From assembly GCA_035531675.1 (NCBI GenBank), contig DATKSL010000014.1, positions 1 to 64,000 of the forward strand: a stretch of 64,000 nucleotides of DNA, read 5' to 3'. How positions within the stretch are numbered: the first letter of the stretch is position 1; every line of letters begins with the position of its first letter. The notes below the pieces were generated by a model, which was not told the origin of the DNA, did no database searches, and saw nothing but the letters and a program-made list of their open reading frames with translations. The translations under genes and the position numbers were made by a program. This DNA comes from JAJPIG01 sp035531675. GTDB taxonomy: Bacteria; Desulfobacterota; Binatia; Binatales; Binataceae. Shown piece by piece: positions 34,432-43,934 of this stretch.

Positions 34432-37400
34432 TTATTTGACCGGTCGCGATCCCTCAGCGATTTGAAGCTTCCATCCTTGTAGTACTGCTTCACCAGCTTC
34501 GCTTTTTGCGTCGTCCAGATTCAGATGACTGGTCAGATAGTACAGCCGCTGAATATCGTCCCGATTCTCTGGTCCCTGGGTGGCGTCTTGAAACCGTTGC
34601 TGCAAATAGAACGGCGGAATCGACTGGTAGTAGAGGGTGACCTGAACATGGTCGGCGCGGCTCAGTGTCGCGCTATCCAGAGGAATTCGGTATTCGATTT
34701 TGTCGGCGCCGGTCAGCCTTGGATTCACGTAATACGGATCGTTAGCCTCCTCGCCATGAAGCACCGCAAGCTCCCGGATATATGGCGAGCCGGAACGGGC
34801 GAAAAACTGCGGATCGAAGCCCTTCGGCCGGATGCGATTGTCCTTGATATAGTGAACGCGTCGCAGAAAACTCGTAGTCAATACTCCAGCGGAATCTGTG
34901 ACCAGTTCCTGGTAGATTTGCACCTGACTCCCCGAGCTTATGAGTTGGTAATGCGGTTGGATTGGAGCGTCCGGAAACCTTACCGGCTGCTCACTTTCCA
35001 ACACCTGATCGGTCAGGCCGTCAAGGATGAAGCCCAGTTCATTGGTACGTCCCGAAGCCCACAACGTCGTGCCCTGTTTATCGAGGACCAGAAACTGCAG
35101 AAACATCCGGCGGAAACCGACCCCGGTCGGGAGATCGTGTCCGGTGAGATTTCTCACCGTGACGACGGTCGATAGCCGTCCGTCCCGCGTCTTTCGCACC
35201 GCTCCGATTTCCAACTTCGCGGTTTGATTCTCAGCCATCCGCAGGATCGACTCGAAACCCGTGAACAACGGGAGCTCCATCACGAAGTTGGTGCCGAACG
35301 GCGGCGCCGGCGGGTCCATAGGTGACGGTTGCTCCGACATCCAGTCCACCTGTTGAAAGCCGAGGATGAGCGGGAATTGCTGAAAGAACTCGTTCAGGAA
35401 TCCATTGAGCCCGTGCAGCGAATGGCGGTGAAATACATTCCGGCGGGTCAGCTTGATGTCCTTGCCGGGCAACCGATTGGTGGTCGGCGGAAACTGATCG
35501 GTCGATTCACTGTTGGCGATTTTGAAATGGAGGTCGCTGCCTTTGTACCGGGTTGGCATATGACAGCCCTGACAGGAGCGGAATTTTGGACCAGGACGGC
35601 CGCGCTCGCTGTTGAGCCATTCCAGATACGTCGATTGCTCGTAACTTGCGCCGACCCGCTGCCCGGAGTTGTCAAACACCGGCAGCAAGATGTCGTGACA
35701 GCTCCCGCACAGCTTCGAACTGCGGATCTGCCGGGCAAACTCGGGGCGTACGTCCAGCGCATGCTGCATCGGCTTGGTAACGACGGTCTGGTTTTTGTAA
35801 GGGCCGTAAAGCACGTCGGGGCTGCCGGTAATAAAATTGCCGGTGGCGGTGTTCTCCCGTCCGAGTCGCTTAGCGGCGATGTGATGACACACGGTGCACG
35901 AGACCCCATCGCGTCCCAGCGCCCCATAAGTCTGTTCGTCTGATTGTGCCGCGCCCGGCCATTGCTGCAGCACGCTGCGCTGCAAGGGCTCGCCGAACGG
36001 CACCTGCGGGGGCGGCGCCGCGGGGAACATATCCCGACAGCCCCCGTCGCCCTGACCCTGCGTATCGATCGCCAACTGACGCTGTCCCATCACCGCATGG
36101 CAGTGCAGGCAGGTGTTCTCGATGCAAGTTGTCTGCTGAGATAGATTGTTGGTTTCGCCCTGCAATTGAGAGAAGAACACCGGGTCGCGGCCGGCCAACC
36201 CCATCGGTGATACTCGCCACTCCCCATACGGCGACAAATTACGCAATCGGCTTGAGCGGGCCGCCTGGTCCTCCACATACACCATCTTGGGCAGGAGCGG
36301 GCTTTGTGGAGTCGCGTTGTGGCACGCATTGCAGTGCGCCGCGGTCAGAAATTGCGGGGGCCCATTGGGCGTGGTGGTTACCTGCTGCTCGTATGATTCC
36401 GCCGGCATGCGCGTCGCCCACACTTCATCGAAGCTAACTGGAGGTATTTGATCGAAGTAACTGAGAAAATCTCCCGACGGTTGTGAAAGCGGACGGGGGA
36501 AAGGCGAAAAATTCGACGCGGTGGGCGTCGGCGTGGGCATGGCCGCAATCGGGAACGCTTTGTAGCGCAGCTCCGTGCCGAGAATGTTGTCCATCGAAGC
36601 AAAGGTGGATTCGGACTTGGCCGTGCTGTGGCAGCTCAGGCAGTAGGGGAAACCCGCCAGCGGATTGAGCATGACGACATCCGGCACCTTGAGGTTGGGT
36701 GGTGCTGGTTCTTCCAGGATGCTGCCGGTCGGATACCACGATGAGTCGGCCATGATGGGCGACGGCGGAATCGCCACCGTGAACGCGGATTCGTCGAACA
36801 GCGGCGGAGGAAATTGAGGGGGGATACCGAGGAAACTGAGGTCAACCTGCTGCAGCATCCACACCCATCCGTCATAGGATGACTGGCGCGACTTGAGCAT
36901 CGGCGCCCACAGGATGGGGGAAATAGGCATGCCGGTCGAGGTGGTCTGCTGCAAATCCATACATCCGTCGGCGGCCACCGTCGTCTCCAGGTCGCCGGAT
37001 AGCGGATTACTATAGAAAGCCATCGCCTTGACCATCATCGCGCCGTCGGGAATCTGGCCGCTTCGGCCATGGCACAACCAGTCGACCATCTCTGGAGAAT
37101 AGTAAACCTTCAATGGGAAATGGGGGCCGTAATTGTGGCTGAAGTTGCCGCCCGGCGGATTAACCGAGGGGCCGCTAAGACGCCAGTGGGCATCTGACAC
37201 CCATCCCAAATCCTTATACGACTGGCTAGTCAGAAAATTCTTCAGGCGATTGCTGTAATCAAGATAGTTGGCGAAGTCCGAAACTGGCGGGGGATTTCTT
37301 AGATTCTGCGGAAGCGGAAGACCTCGATCCGTGTGCGATTCGCACCACGCGTCGATTTCCTCTTGAGTCGCGGGGAGCGAGTCATGGCATACCCACTTTT

Positions 37401-37545
37401 TCGGGTTCGAGGGGAGGCCGCTGCTTGGTTTCGTCTGCGGCAGATTTTGAGGCGGATCCGCCCGGACCACACCGCTGAGTACGACTGAAGCGACGACCGC
37501 GAGAAGCATGGACCCGAGTAGCGCGATGCTGTGGTTGGCTCTCAT
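34432..37545 (-). CDS. Large exported hexaheme cytochrome c with P460-like N-terminal region
   Basis: 1037 residues from the ATG at 37545, giving a signal peptide MRANHSIALLGSMLLAV; a longer frame begins at 37632 but buries it. Six CXXCH motifs lie at about residues 302, 405, 479, 550, 613 and 658 (CLSCH, CNACH, CLHCH, CTVCH, CGSCH, CQGCH). Before them LKVYYSPEMVDWLC and GQIPDGAMMVKAM resemble a cytochrome P460-type domain. After the haems a beta-rich region (VVTVRNLTGHDLPTG, about 825-840) resembles Ig-like modules of multiheme proteins. Periplasmic or surface electron transfer, possibly with a catalytic centre, is plausible. No known enzyme class is matched with certainty. Confidence 0.8.
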   Translation of the reverse strand: MRANHSIALLGSMLLAVVASVVLSGVVRADPPQNLPQTKPSSGLPSNPKKWVCHDSLPATQEEIDAWCESHTDRGLPLPQNLRNPPPVSDFANYLDYSNRLKNFLTSQSYKDLGWVSDAHWRLSGPSVNPPGGNFSHNYGPHFPLKVYYSPEMVDWLCHGRSGQIPDGAMMVKAMAFYSNPLSGDLETTVAADGCMDLQQTTSTGMPISPILWAPMLKSRQSSYDGWVWMLQQVDLSFLGIPPQFPPPLFDESAFTVAIPPSPIMADSSWYPTGSILEEPAPPNLKVPDVVMLNPLAGFPYCLSCHSTAKSESTFASMDNILGTELRYKAFPIAAMPTPTPTASNFSPFPRPLSQPSGDFLSYFDQIPPVSFDEVWATRMPAESYEQQVTTTPNGPPQFLTAAHCNACHNATPQSPLLPKMVYVEDQAARSSRLRNLSPYGEWRVSPMGLAGRDPVFFSQLQGETNNLSQQTTCIENTCLHCHAVMGQRQLAIDTQGQGDGGCRDMFPAAPPPQVPFGEPLQRSVLQQWPGAAQSDEQTYGALGRDGVSCTVCHHIAAKRLGRENTATGNFITGSPDVLYGPYKNQTVVTKPMQHALDVRPEFARQIRSSKLCGSCHDILLPVFDNSGQRVGASYEQSTYLEWLNSERGRPGPKFRSCQGCHMPTRYKGSDLHFKIANSESTDQFPPTTNRLPGKDIKLTRRNVFHRHSLHGLNGFLNEFFQQFPLILGFQQVDWMSEQPSPMDPPAPPFGTNFVMELPLFTGFESILRMAENQTAKLEIGAVRKTRDGRLSTVVTVRNLTGHDLPTGVGFRRMFLQFLVLDKQGTTLWASGRTNELGFILDGLTDQVLESEQPVRFPDAPIQPHYQLISSGSQVQIYQELVTDSAGVLTTSFLRRVHYIKDNRIRPKGFDPQFFARSGSPYIRELAVLHGEEANDPYYVNPRLTGADKIEYRIPLDSATLSRADHVQVTLYYQSIPPFYLQQRFQDATQGPENRDDIQRLYYLTSHLNLDDAKSEAGEAVLQGWKLQIAEGSRPVK

Positions 37546-37777
37546 GTTCGTCCGTCTTGATTGCGACGCCGGTCGCTTCCGTTGGGCGGCCTGGTCCGAG
37601 GATAGTGATAAGCGCGTCAGCTTCGAACCCATCTGTGCCCTGCCTCATCCACAAAAGTCAGCTTATTCTATAACGGTGAATTCTTGGCACAGGAGTGTTA
37701 ACGCAAGCTGAGATTAAAGCAAGTGCGGTCGATTTATGTCGACCCGGCGCGAGGGAAGATCGCTCGCGGTGGAGTTG

Positions 37778-37906
37778 TTACTCTCCGCAGTCATTGAGCT
37801 GGCCGAACGTCAGCATTTGTTCCGGCTCGAGCGCGCTTTCCAGATGAATGTGCAGCAGTTCCGCCTTGGGCAGGCCCTCAATGAATTCCCGCAGGTTCCC
37901 GTCCAT
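37778..37906 (-). pseudogene. N-terminal fragment of an adenosine deaminase gene
   Basis: On the minus strand 42 residues read LREFIEGLPKAELLHIHLES then ALEPEQMLTFGQLND before a stop. Adenosine deaminases begin with LPKAELHxHLEGSLxPE, where the two His bind zinc. Here an extra Leu sits between AEL and HIH, Gly-Ser after Glu is changed, and the remaining roughly 300 residues are absent. No Shine-Dalgarno precedes the ATG at 37906. It lies beside, and divergent from, the hypoxanthine phosphoribosyltransferase gene, a functional partner in purine salvage. This looks like the remains of a lost salvage gene. Confidence 0.6.
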
Positions 37907-37933
37907 CAGGAAACGGCTACAATATCCCGCACT

Positions 37934-38443
37934 ATGGAACACGCGCCGCAGTTCACGGAAGTGCAGATTCGAGAGGCGGTTCGTCGCATAGCTCGCGAGA
38001 TTTCCGACGCCCACCGCGACACTTGTCCGGTGCTCGTCGGGGTACTCAAGGGCTCGTTTGTCTTCATGGCGGACCTTATCCGCGAGCTCACGATTCCATG
38101 CGAGGTGGACTTCATCCGCGCCCGATCCTACGGCACCGCTACCAGTTCATCCGGCAGCGTCACAATCACCAAAGACGTCGAAACTGACGTGCGCGGGCGC
38201 GATGTGATCGTAATCGAGGACATCGCCGATACCGGACTGACTCTCGATACGGTGGTTGCGTGGATTCGGGGCCGCAAGGCCGCCTCAGTCAAGCGCTGCG
38301 CGCTGCTGCTGCGGCACGAAGGTCCGCAGCCGGACTTTGTGGGTTTTTCGATCGGGCCCGGTTTCGTCATCGGCTATGGCCTTGACTATGCTGAGCAGTA
38401 CCGTGGCCTGCGCGAGATCCGAACCTTGACGGAGAAAGGCTGA
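37934..38443 (+). CDS. hpt: Hypoxanthine phosphoribosyltransferase
   Basis: 169 residues from the ATG at 37934. The open frame reaches back to 37736, but that part overlaps the adenosine deaminase remnant and is not part of the family. Motifs are LVGVLKGSFVFMADL (about 33-47), VDFIRARSYG (about 58-67) and the PRPP loop VIVIEDIADTGLTL (about 93-106), followed by the C-terminal DFVGFSIGPGFVIGYGLDY. It converts hypoxanthine or guanine with PRPP to IMP or GMP. Length and motifs are standard. Confidence 0.92.
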   Translation: MEHAPQFTEVQIREAVRRIAREISDAHRDTCPVLVGVLKGSFVFMADLIRELTIPCEVDFIRARSYGTATSSSGSVTITKDVETDVRGRDVIVIEDIADTGLTLDTVVAWIRGRKAASVKRCALLLRHEGPQPDFVGFSIGPGFVIGYGLDYAEQYRGLREIRTLTEKG

Positions 38444-38537
38444 GTTCAGCCAAAATCAGGCCGAGTTTCATCGCACCTCGCGCCTGACCTCTTTGGGGCA
38501 CGGGCTCGAGGGCCAAATATCAGGCGCAGTTTTTGGA

Positions 38538-38622
38538 TGCCGGGGGCGGGGGTCGAACCCGCACGGAGCTTTCGCTCCAGGGGATTTTAAGTCCCCTGCG
38601 TCTGCCATTTCGCCACCCCGGC
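38538..38622 (-). tRNA. tRNA-Leu (UAA)
   Basis: 85 bases on the minus strand. The acceptor arm is GCCGGGG/CCCCGGC with discriminator A. The anticodon stem GGGGA/TCCCC encloses a TAA anticodon (CTTAAAA loop). A long class II variable arm (GGAGC/GCTCC around GAAA) and a GCGGG-TTCGACC-CCCGC T-arm complete it. The 3' CCA is not encoded. The class II arm and anticodon identify leucine. Confidence 0.93.
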
Positions 38623-38757
38623 GCTATCGTCGCTCGATCCGATCGCGGCTTATAGCCTCCCCGGTCCGGGTTGATCGGACACCAAACCACTACTTACTTG
38701 GAGCGGCAAGCGTCGAACGGATCAAGCTGGGATGCAAGCGGTACCCGGCACCCGCCG

Positions 38758-39489
38758 TCAGGTGCCGGACGGATTTGGATTCCATCCATGCTGCGTGAAA
38801 TAGCCGTTCAACTGATCGACGACCTCATTGACGGTCTTGTCGGCCAGCACTCCGGTTGACGAGCGATAGCTCTTGGCGGCGCCGACCGCGGCATTGGCTC
38901 CGACCACCGCGCCTGCGCCCGCGCCCGCCGCCGCCCCCGCCGGCCCCATCACCACCGCGCCCGGCATCTTGCCGCTATCGGCATGCGTCGAGAACTCCAG
39001 CAGCTTCTGGTAAGCGACGCCGGTCCGTTGATACATCGTCACGTTGGTATCGAGGGTCGAAGCGCCGGCGCCGAAGCCGATCACCAGGCGGCGCAGCCGG
39101 TTGCCCTCGCTGATATCGGTGAACGCGCCGTCGACGACCAGCAGGTTCTCGCCGACTGCCGGCGTGCCGCGTTCCAGGCACGACGCGTTCCAGCCCTTGT
39201 GCTGCAGCGCGTTGATGATACCGAGGCAGACGTTTTCCGCCGTCTCGCGTGCGATTTCGCTCTGCTGCGCATTCTGATTCTCGCCCGACATGTTGCGATA
39301 GGCGCGCTGCAGAAAGCTCTGGTTGAGCGTGATCTCCGACGGATCGACGGCAAATGGATAAACCACTATCCGGTCGGGTCGGACGGCGACGGCCGGCACG
39401 CTTTGCATCTGCGTGTTCGCCGTGGCTCCCGCGCATCCGGCCAGCGCTATCGCGAACAACCACAGATAAATTCGCTTGACCACAGTCAT
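38758..39489 (-). CDS. DUF4410-like lipoprotein
   Basis: 243 residues from the ATG at 39489. The open frame extends to 39702, but the lipoprotein signal (VKRIYLWLFAIALAGCAG, lipobox Cys about residue 19) fixes the start. The mature part has a PDRIVVYPFAVDPSEI strand typical of DUF4410, a helical middle, VVDGAFTDISEGNRLRR, and a Gly/Ala-rich glycine-zipper segment (AGAAAGAGAGAVVGANAAVG). It is an outer-membrane-directed lipoprotein of unknown function, related in style to the lipoprotein at 42077. Confidence 0.75.
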   Translation of the reverse strand: MTVVKRIYLWLFAIALAGCAGATANTQMQSVPAVAVRPDRIVVYPFAVDPSEITLNQSFLQRAYRNMSGENQNAQQSEIARETAENVCLGIINALQHKGWNASCLERGTPAVGENLLVVDGAFTDISEGNRLRRLVIGFGAGASTLDTNVTMYQRTGVAYQKLLEFSTHADSGKMPGAVVMGPAGAAAGAGAGAVVGANAAVGAAKSYRSSTGVLADKTVNEVVDQLNGYFTQHGWNPNPSGT

Positions 39490-39538
39490 TCCCCCCTCGA
39501 GAGCAACCTTATTATTCTTTGGGCGCCGCGCCTGCCAG

Positions 39539-41911
39539 TCAGGCGACGGCGCTTTCCCAGTGCCGGGAAGTTTGCAGGATTTCGACGATCCGCCGCGGGG
39601 TGAGCGGAAATTCGTCGATCGTGACGGCGAACGGGGCCAGCGCGTTCTCGACCGCGGCGACAATCGCGGCCGGCGCCGGAATCGTGCCACCCTCGCCCGC
39701 ACCTTTCACGCCCAGCGGATTGATCGGGGTCGGGGTATGCAGATGGACGATTTCGACCGCCGGCACGGACCCCGCGGTCGGCAGCGTGTAGTCGGCGAAA
39801 TTCGCGGTCAGCGGCTGGCCGGCTTCATCGTAGGCCATCAGCTCGAACAGCGCGTTGCCGATCCCGTGCGCGACGCCGCCCTGGATCTGACCCTCGACGA
39901 TCAGCGGATTGATGATGTTGCCGCAGTCATGCGCGACGATATAACGCACGATCTTCACCATCCCGGTGTGAATATCAACTTCGACCTCGACGGCGTGGGT
40001 GCCGTTGCAGAAGGTCGAGGCGCTCGGCACGAAGGCGACGGTCGCATCGAGGCCGGGGCTGATGCCGCGCGGCATCCATCCCCCCAGCCGCGCGCCGGAC
40101 AGCGACTGCGCGAACAGCTCGCCCAGGCTGACGCCGACGCCGGGATCGCCCTTGAGATGGACCCGGCCGTCGGACAGCTCGAGATCGTCCTCGAGCGCTT
40201 CGAGGTCCCGCGCCGCGAGCTTCAGCAGCTTGCGCCGCACCTCGCCCGCCGCCATCTGCACGGCCGAGCCGGCGTTGGCTCCCGAACGGCTCGAGACCGT
40301 GCCGACGCCCATCGCGATCGCGCCGGTGTCGCCGCAGGTGACGGCGATATCCCCGAGCTTGACGCCGAGTTGATCGGCGCAGACCTGGGCGAGCGTGGTC
40401 TTGTGGCCCTGCCCCTGCGGACTCGAACCGCTGTAGACCACTACCTTGCCGCTCGGCAGCACCCTGACGGTCGCGGACTCGAAGGGACCCAGCCCGGTGC
40501 CCTCGACGAAGTTGGCAAGCCCGATTCCGAGGTAGCGGCCGGCCGCGCGCGCCGCCTGCTGGCGCGCGGCGAAGTTGGCGTAATCGGATAGCTCGATCGC
40601 CTGGGCCTGGCAGGCCGGGTAATCGCCGCTGTCGTAGGTGAGGGTTTCGCCGTGGCGATACGGCAGTCCGAGCGAGTACGGCATCTGCTCGGGCTGGATA
40701 AAATTTCGCCGGCGCAACTCGGCGCGATCGATACCCATGCCGTCCGCCGCGCGGTCCATCAGCCGCTCCATCGCAAACACGCCCTGGATTCTGCCCGCCC
40801 CGCGCACCACCGTGTTGGGTACAGTGTTGGAGAAAAACACCGTCACCTCGAGCTTGAGATTCGGGATGATATAGGGCCCGTGCATGGTGGCGGCCGCGGT
40901 ATGGGGCGCGATTATTCCGATCGGCAGATAGGCGCCATTGTCGTGCAGCATCGCGCCGCGCACGCCGCGGATTTTGCAGCCGGCGTCAAACGCGATCTCG
41001 ACATCCCAGAACTGGTCGCCCTCGCGGGTGGTGGAAAGAAAATGCTCGCGCCGATCTTCGAGCCATCGCACCGGCGCCGACAGCATCTCGGCCGCCACCG
41101 CCACCACCCCTTCCTCGGCATAGAACGGGGCCTTGGGTCCGAAGCCGCCGCCCACGTCGGGCGCCACCACGCGAATCGTTTCGAGGCTGCGACCAAGCAT
41201 CTCGGCCAGCACGCGCTGATTATTGTGCGGCGCCTGGCACGACGACCAGACGGTCAGCCGGCCGTCGATCGGATCGACGATCGCGGCCACCGCCCGCCCC
41301 TCCATCGAACTGGCATTGCCGCGATGGGTGCGCAGCGAGACACCGAACACGTGCGACGCCGCGCGGAACGCCGCCTCGACATCGCCCTTGGTCAGCGCCA
41401 GCCGGCAGGCGACGTTGTCGGCCGCCTTCACACGTATCCGTGGCGCGCCGGGCGCGAGCGCCGAGCGGCCGCCGCCGACCGCCGGCAGCTCCGCGTAATC
41501 GACCTCGATCAATTCGGCCGCGTCCTCGGCGAGATAGCGATTCTCGGCTACCACCGCGGCCACGGCCTGTCCGACGTAGCAGACCTCGTCGCGCGCGAGC
41601 AGCAATTGGGTGACGTCGCCTTCCGATTCATAAGTGGTCTTGACCACCGCCGGGACCACCGAGCCCATCGGGATCGAAACCCGCGCGCTGGGCGGAAGAT
41701 CGCTCCAGGTGAGCACCGCGCGGACGCCCGGCAAAGCGCGGGCGCGGTTGGCGTCGATCGAACGAATCAGCGCATGAGCGTAAGGACTTCTGAGGAACGC
41801 CACGTGCAGCATGCCGGGCATCTTGAGGTCGCCGACATACTGTCCGCGGCCGGTGACGAGCGCCACGTCTTCGGTTCGCTTGACGCGCGCTCCCATCTCC
41901 CTGGCGCCCAT
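39539..41911 (-). CDS. Xanthine dehydrogenase/CO-dehydrogenase family molybdenum-binding large subunit
   Basis: 790 residues from the ATG at 41911, which has AGGAG seven bases upstream; ATGs at 41944 and 41896 are alternatives. Molybdopterin-cytosine-dinucleotide hydroxylase features are present: VVAPDVGGGFGPKAP (about 240-254), VVRGAGRIQG, SSPQGQGHKT and the catalytic-Glu segment GVKGAGEGGTIP (about 743-754). The CO-dehydrogenase form I active-site loop with its AYRCSFR sequence is absent. No iron-sulfur small subunit or FAD medium subunit lies nearby, so partners would be encoded elsewhere. Substrate unknown; hydroxylation of an aromatic or N-heterocycle is typical of the family. Confidence 0.9.
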   Translation of the reverse strand: MGAREMGARVKRTEDVALVTGRGQYVGDLKMPGMLHVAFLRSPYAHALIRSIDANRARALPGVRAVLTWSDLPPSARVSIPMGSVVPAVVKTTYESEGDVTQLLLARDEVCYVGQAVAAVVAENRYLAEDAAELIEVDYAELPAVGGGRSALAPGAPRIRVKAADNVACRLALTKGDVEAAFRAASHVFGVSLRTHRGNASSMEGRAVAAIVDPIDGRLTVWSSCQAPHNNQRVLAEMLGRSLETIRVVAPDVGGGFGPKAPFYAEEGVVAVAAEMLSAPVRWLEDRREHFLSTTREGDQFWDVEIAFDAGCKIRGVRGAMLHDNGAYLPIGIIAPHTAAATMHGPYIIPNLKLEVTVFFSNTVPNTVVRGAGRIQGVFAMERLMDRAADGMGIDRAELRRRNFIQPEQMPYSLGLPYRHGETLTYDSGDYPACQAQAIELSDYANFAARQQAARAAGRYLGIGLANFVEGTGLGPFESATVRVLPSGKVVVYSGSSPQGQGHKTTLAQVCADQLGVKLGDIAVTCGDTGAIAMGVGTVSSRSGANAGSAVQMAAGEVRRKLLKLAARDLEALEDDLELSDGRVHLKGDPGVGVSLGELFAQSLSGARLGGWMPRGISPGLDATVAFVPSASTFCNGTHAVEVEVDIHTGMVKIVRYIVAHDCGNIINPLIVEGQIQGGVAHGIGNALFELMAYDEAGQPLTANFADYTLPTAGSVPAVEIVHLHTPTPINPLGVKGAGEGGTIPAPAAIVAAVENALAPFAVTIDEFPLTPRRIVEILQTSRHWESAVA

Positions 41912-42076
41912 CGAGTTGCTCCTGATCGGGATTCGGACCGCCACCGGGCGGGCCGGTTGAATCGGACGATATCAGGCCGCTGCCGGCTAGCGAAGCGACG
42001 CCACGGGCGGCGAGGAGGTCAATTTGCGTCCCCGCAGCGCGGCTTACTAGAATCGTGGATATAAGCAGGTACCGCG

Positions 42077-42808
42077 GTGAAAGCATCATCCACCATCATC
42101 GCTAATCGGGTCGGAATCGCTAATCGAGTCAGAATCGATCGTCGGGTCACCGCCGCGCTCGGGCTCGCCTCGATGCTCAGCCTGGGCGCCGCCGGATGTG
42201 CGGTGGCGCCCGCGCCGCTACCGACCACGGCGCACGTGGTGGCGACTCCGCAATCCGGGCAGGTGGACGTCGCGGTGCAATCGGACGCGCCGGTCGGCAC
42301 CGTCACTCCGGTTTACGTCTCGATCGCCAACGGCACCGACATCCCGCGAGTGGTGGTTCCCGATCAGGTGTTCGCCTTGAACCAGGTCGGCGAGCGGGTC
42401 GCACCGATCCCGAGCGGCGAAGCGGCGCGCGAGGCGGGCGGCGACGGCGAGCTCAAGGCGGCGCTGGAGAGCGGCGCGGTCAGCACCGGCGTCGGCGCGG
42501 GACTCGGCGCCGGACTCGGCGCGGCGGCGGGCTCGGCGTTCGGCGCGGTCGGCCAGGGTGCGTTGCTGGGCGGCGCTATCGCGGGCGCCGAGGCGATGTT
42601 CTCCGGCGTCACCAGCGGCGTGAGCTCAGCGCATCGGCAGGCGAATCAACAGATCAATGCGCTGTCGCTCAAGCATGGCAAGGTTTATCGCGGCTTCACG
42701 CAAAGCGGCTACGTCTTCTTCCCCAAGGGCGACTACACGGATCTCGAGGTGGTGCTGGTGAATCAGGAGACCGGCGACACCGAGGCGATCAAAACCCCGT
42801 GGCGTTGA
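42077..42808 (+). CDS. Glycine-zipper lipoprotein
   Basis: 243 residues. A lipoprotein signal with lipobox GAAGC (Cys about residue 41) follows a longer than usual basic N-terminus, so a later start is possible. The mature protein has a beta-rich domain (TPVYVSIANGTDIPRVVV), a glycine-zipper hydrophobic stretch (VGAGLGAGLGAAAG and GALLGGAIAGA) and a last beta segment with SGYVFFPKGDY. Predicted outer-membrane-associated. No function assigned. It precedes an LLM gene by 19 bases. Confidence 0.7.
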   Translation: MKASSTIIANRVGIANRVRIDRRVTAALGLASMLSLGAAGCAVAPAPLPTTAHVVATPQSGQVDVAVQSDAPVGTVTPVYVSIANGTDIPRVVVPDQVFALNQVGERVAPIPSGEAAREAGGDGELKAALESGAVSTGVGAGLGAGLGAAAGSAFGAVGQGALLGGAIAGAEAMFSGVTSGVSSAHRQANQQINALSLKHGKVYRGFTQSGYVFFPKGDYTDLEVVLVNQETGDTEAIKTPWR

Positions 42809-42827
42809 TACGCCTGAGGCTGAGCCG

Positions 42828-43886
42828 GTGAGATTCGCCGTCGCAGCGCCCTGTTATGTCGACTTCTACAAGGAAGCGATCGAGCTCGAACGGCTGGGCT
42901 TCGACGGCCTGTGGCTGTTCGACTCGCCGATGGTGCATTCGGACGTCTATGCGGCGCTGGCGCTGATCGCGGTCAACACCGAACGCATCCGGATCGCGCC
43001 GGGGGTCGCCGTGGCGCGCAATCGCGCCGCACCGGTGACGGCCCATTCCATCGCGACTATCAATCAACTCGCGCCCGGGCGCGTCGCGCTCGGCTTTTCG
43101 ACCGGCAACACCGCGCGGCGTGCGATGGGGATGGCGCCGGTGGGGCTCCGCGAGTTCCGCGAGGAGGCGATCACGATTCGCACGCTGCTACGCGGTGAGA
43201 GCGCGTCGTATCGCGAGGGCGGACGCGAATCGATCGTGCGGCTGGTGCATCAGCATCACGGCTTCATCCGGCTCGAGCCGCCGATCCCGCTGATCATGGG
43301 AGCGACCGCGCCGAAATCGATGCGTATCGCGGGCGAGGTCGGCGACGGGCTTATCACTGCGGGTTCCGATCCGGAGACTTTGAAATCGTGGGTCGGGATC
43401 GCCACCGCGTCGCGACCCGTTGAGCGCAGCCGCACGCCGTTCGAGGTCGCTGCGATGGTCGGCGTGTACGTCACCGCGCCCGGCGAGAGCGCCGCTTCGC
43501 CCGGCCCGCGCGAGGCGCTGGGCCCGTGGGTGCTGGCTCATCTACGGCTGCGGCTCGATACCTTCAAGGGGCCGGCCGACGCGATGGATCCGGTACTCGC
43601 CGACTTCGCGCGCGAGGTCGCACGGCTGCCCGAGCCCAGGCATCTGTGGCTCTACGAGAACTATCAGATCGGGATCGGCGAGAATTTTCGCCGCTTCGTG
43701 ACGGCCGAAGCGATCCACGCGACCTGCCTGTGCGGTCCGCCCGACTTCATCGCCGACGGGATCGGCAAGGTCTTCCTCGCCGGCGCCGACGAAGTGATCC
43801 TGCGTCCGCACGCCAACGGCCGTACGCTCGACAATTATCGCCGCTTCGTCGAGACCGTGATGCGCCCGATGCGCGGCAAGTCATGA
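42828..43886 (+). CDS. LLM-class flavin/F420-dependent oxidoreductase
   Basis: 352 residues from a GTG with GAGG about eight bases upstream. The barrel motifs are GFDGLWLFDSPM (24-35), RIRIAPGVAVARNR (about 53-66) and LAPGRVALGFSTGNTARRAMG (about 81-101). LIMGATAPKSMRIAGEVGDG follows in the place where family members bind the cofactor phosphate. This pattern is typical of F420-dependent LLM enzymes such as methylenetetrahydromethanopterin-reductase-like proteins. Substrate unknown. It may be co-transcribed with the lipoprotein gene before it. Confidence 0.88.
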   Translation: MRFAVAAPCYVDFYKEAIELERLGFDGLWLFDSPMVHSDVYAALALIAVNTERIRIAPGVAVARNRAAPVTAHSIATINQLAPGRVALGFSTGNTARRAMGMAPVGLREFREEAITIRTLLRGESASYREGGRESIVRLVHQHHGFIRLEPPIPLIMGATAPKSMRIAGEVGDGLITAGSDPETLKSWVGIATASRPVERSRTPFEVAAMVGVYVTAPGESAASPGPREALGPWVLAHLRLRLDTFKGPADAMDPVLADFAREVARLPEPRHLWLYENYQIGIGENFRRFVTAEAIHATCLCGPPDFIADGIGKVFLAGADEVILRPHANGRTLDNYRRFVETVMRPMRGKS

Positions 43887-43934
43887 GGCGCGGCGACTCA
43901 CGCCGAAACGGCTAGCGCGCTACGCGGCTGGCCC

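Noticed and set aside
34290..34493. A 67-residue minus-strand frame overlapping the hexaheme gene end
   Set aside because: It overlaps the coding end of the cytochrome in another frame and has no supporting signal.
37736..37933. N-terminal extension of hypoxanthine phosphoribosyltransferase
   Set aside because: It runs opposite to the adenosine deaminase fragment and is absent from the family; the ATG at 37934 gives the normal length.
38538..38622. Integration site for a mobile element at tRNA-Leu
   Set aside because: No integrase gene or partial tRNA copy lies nearby in the window.
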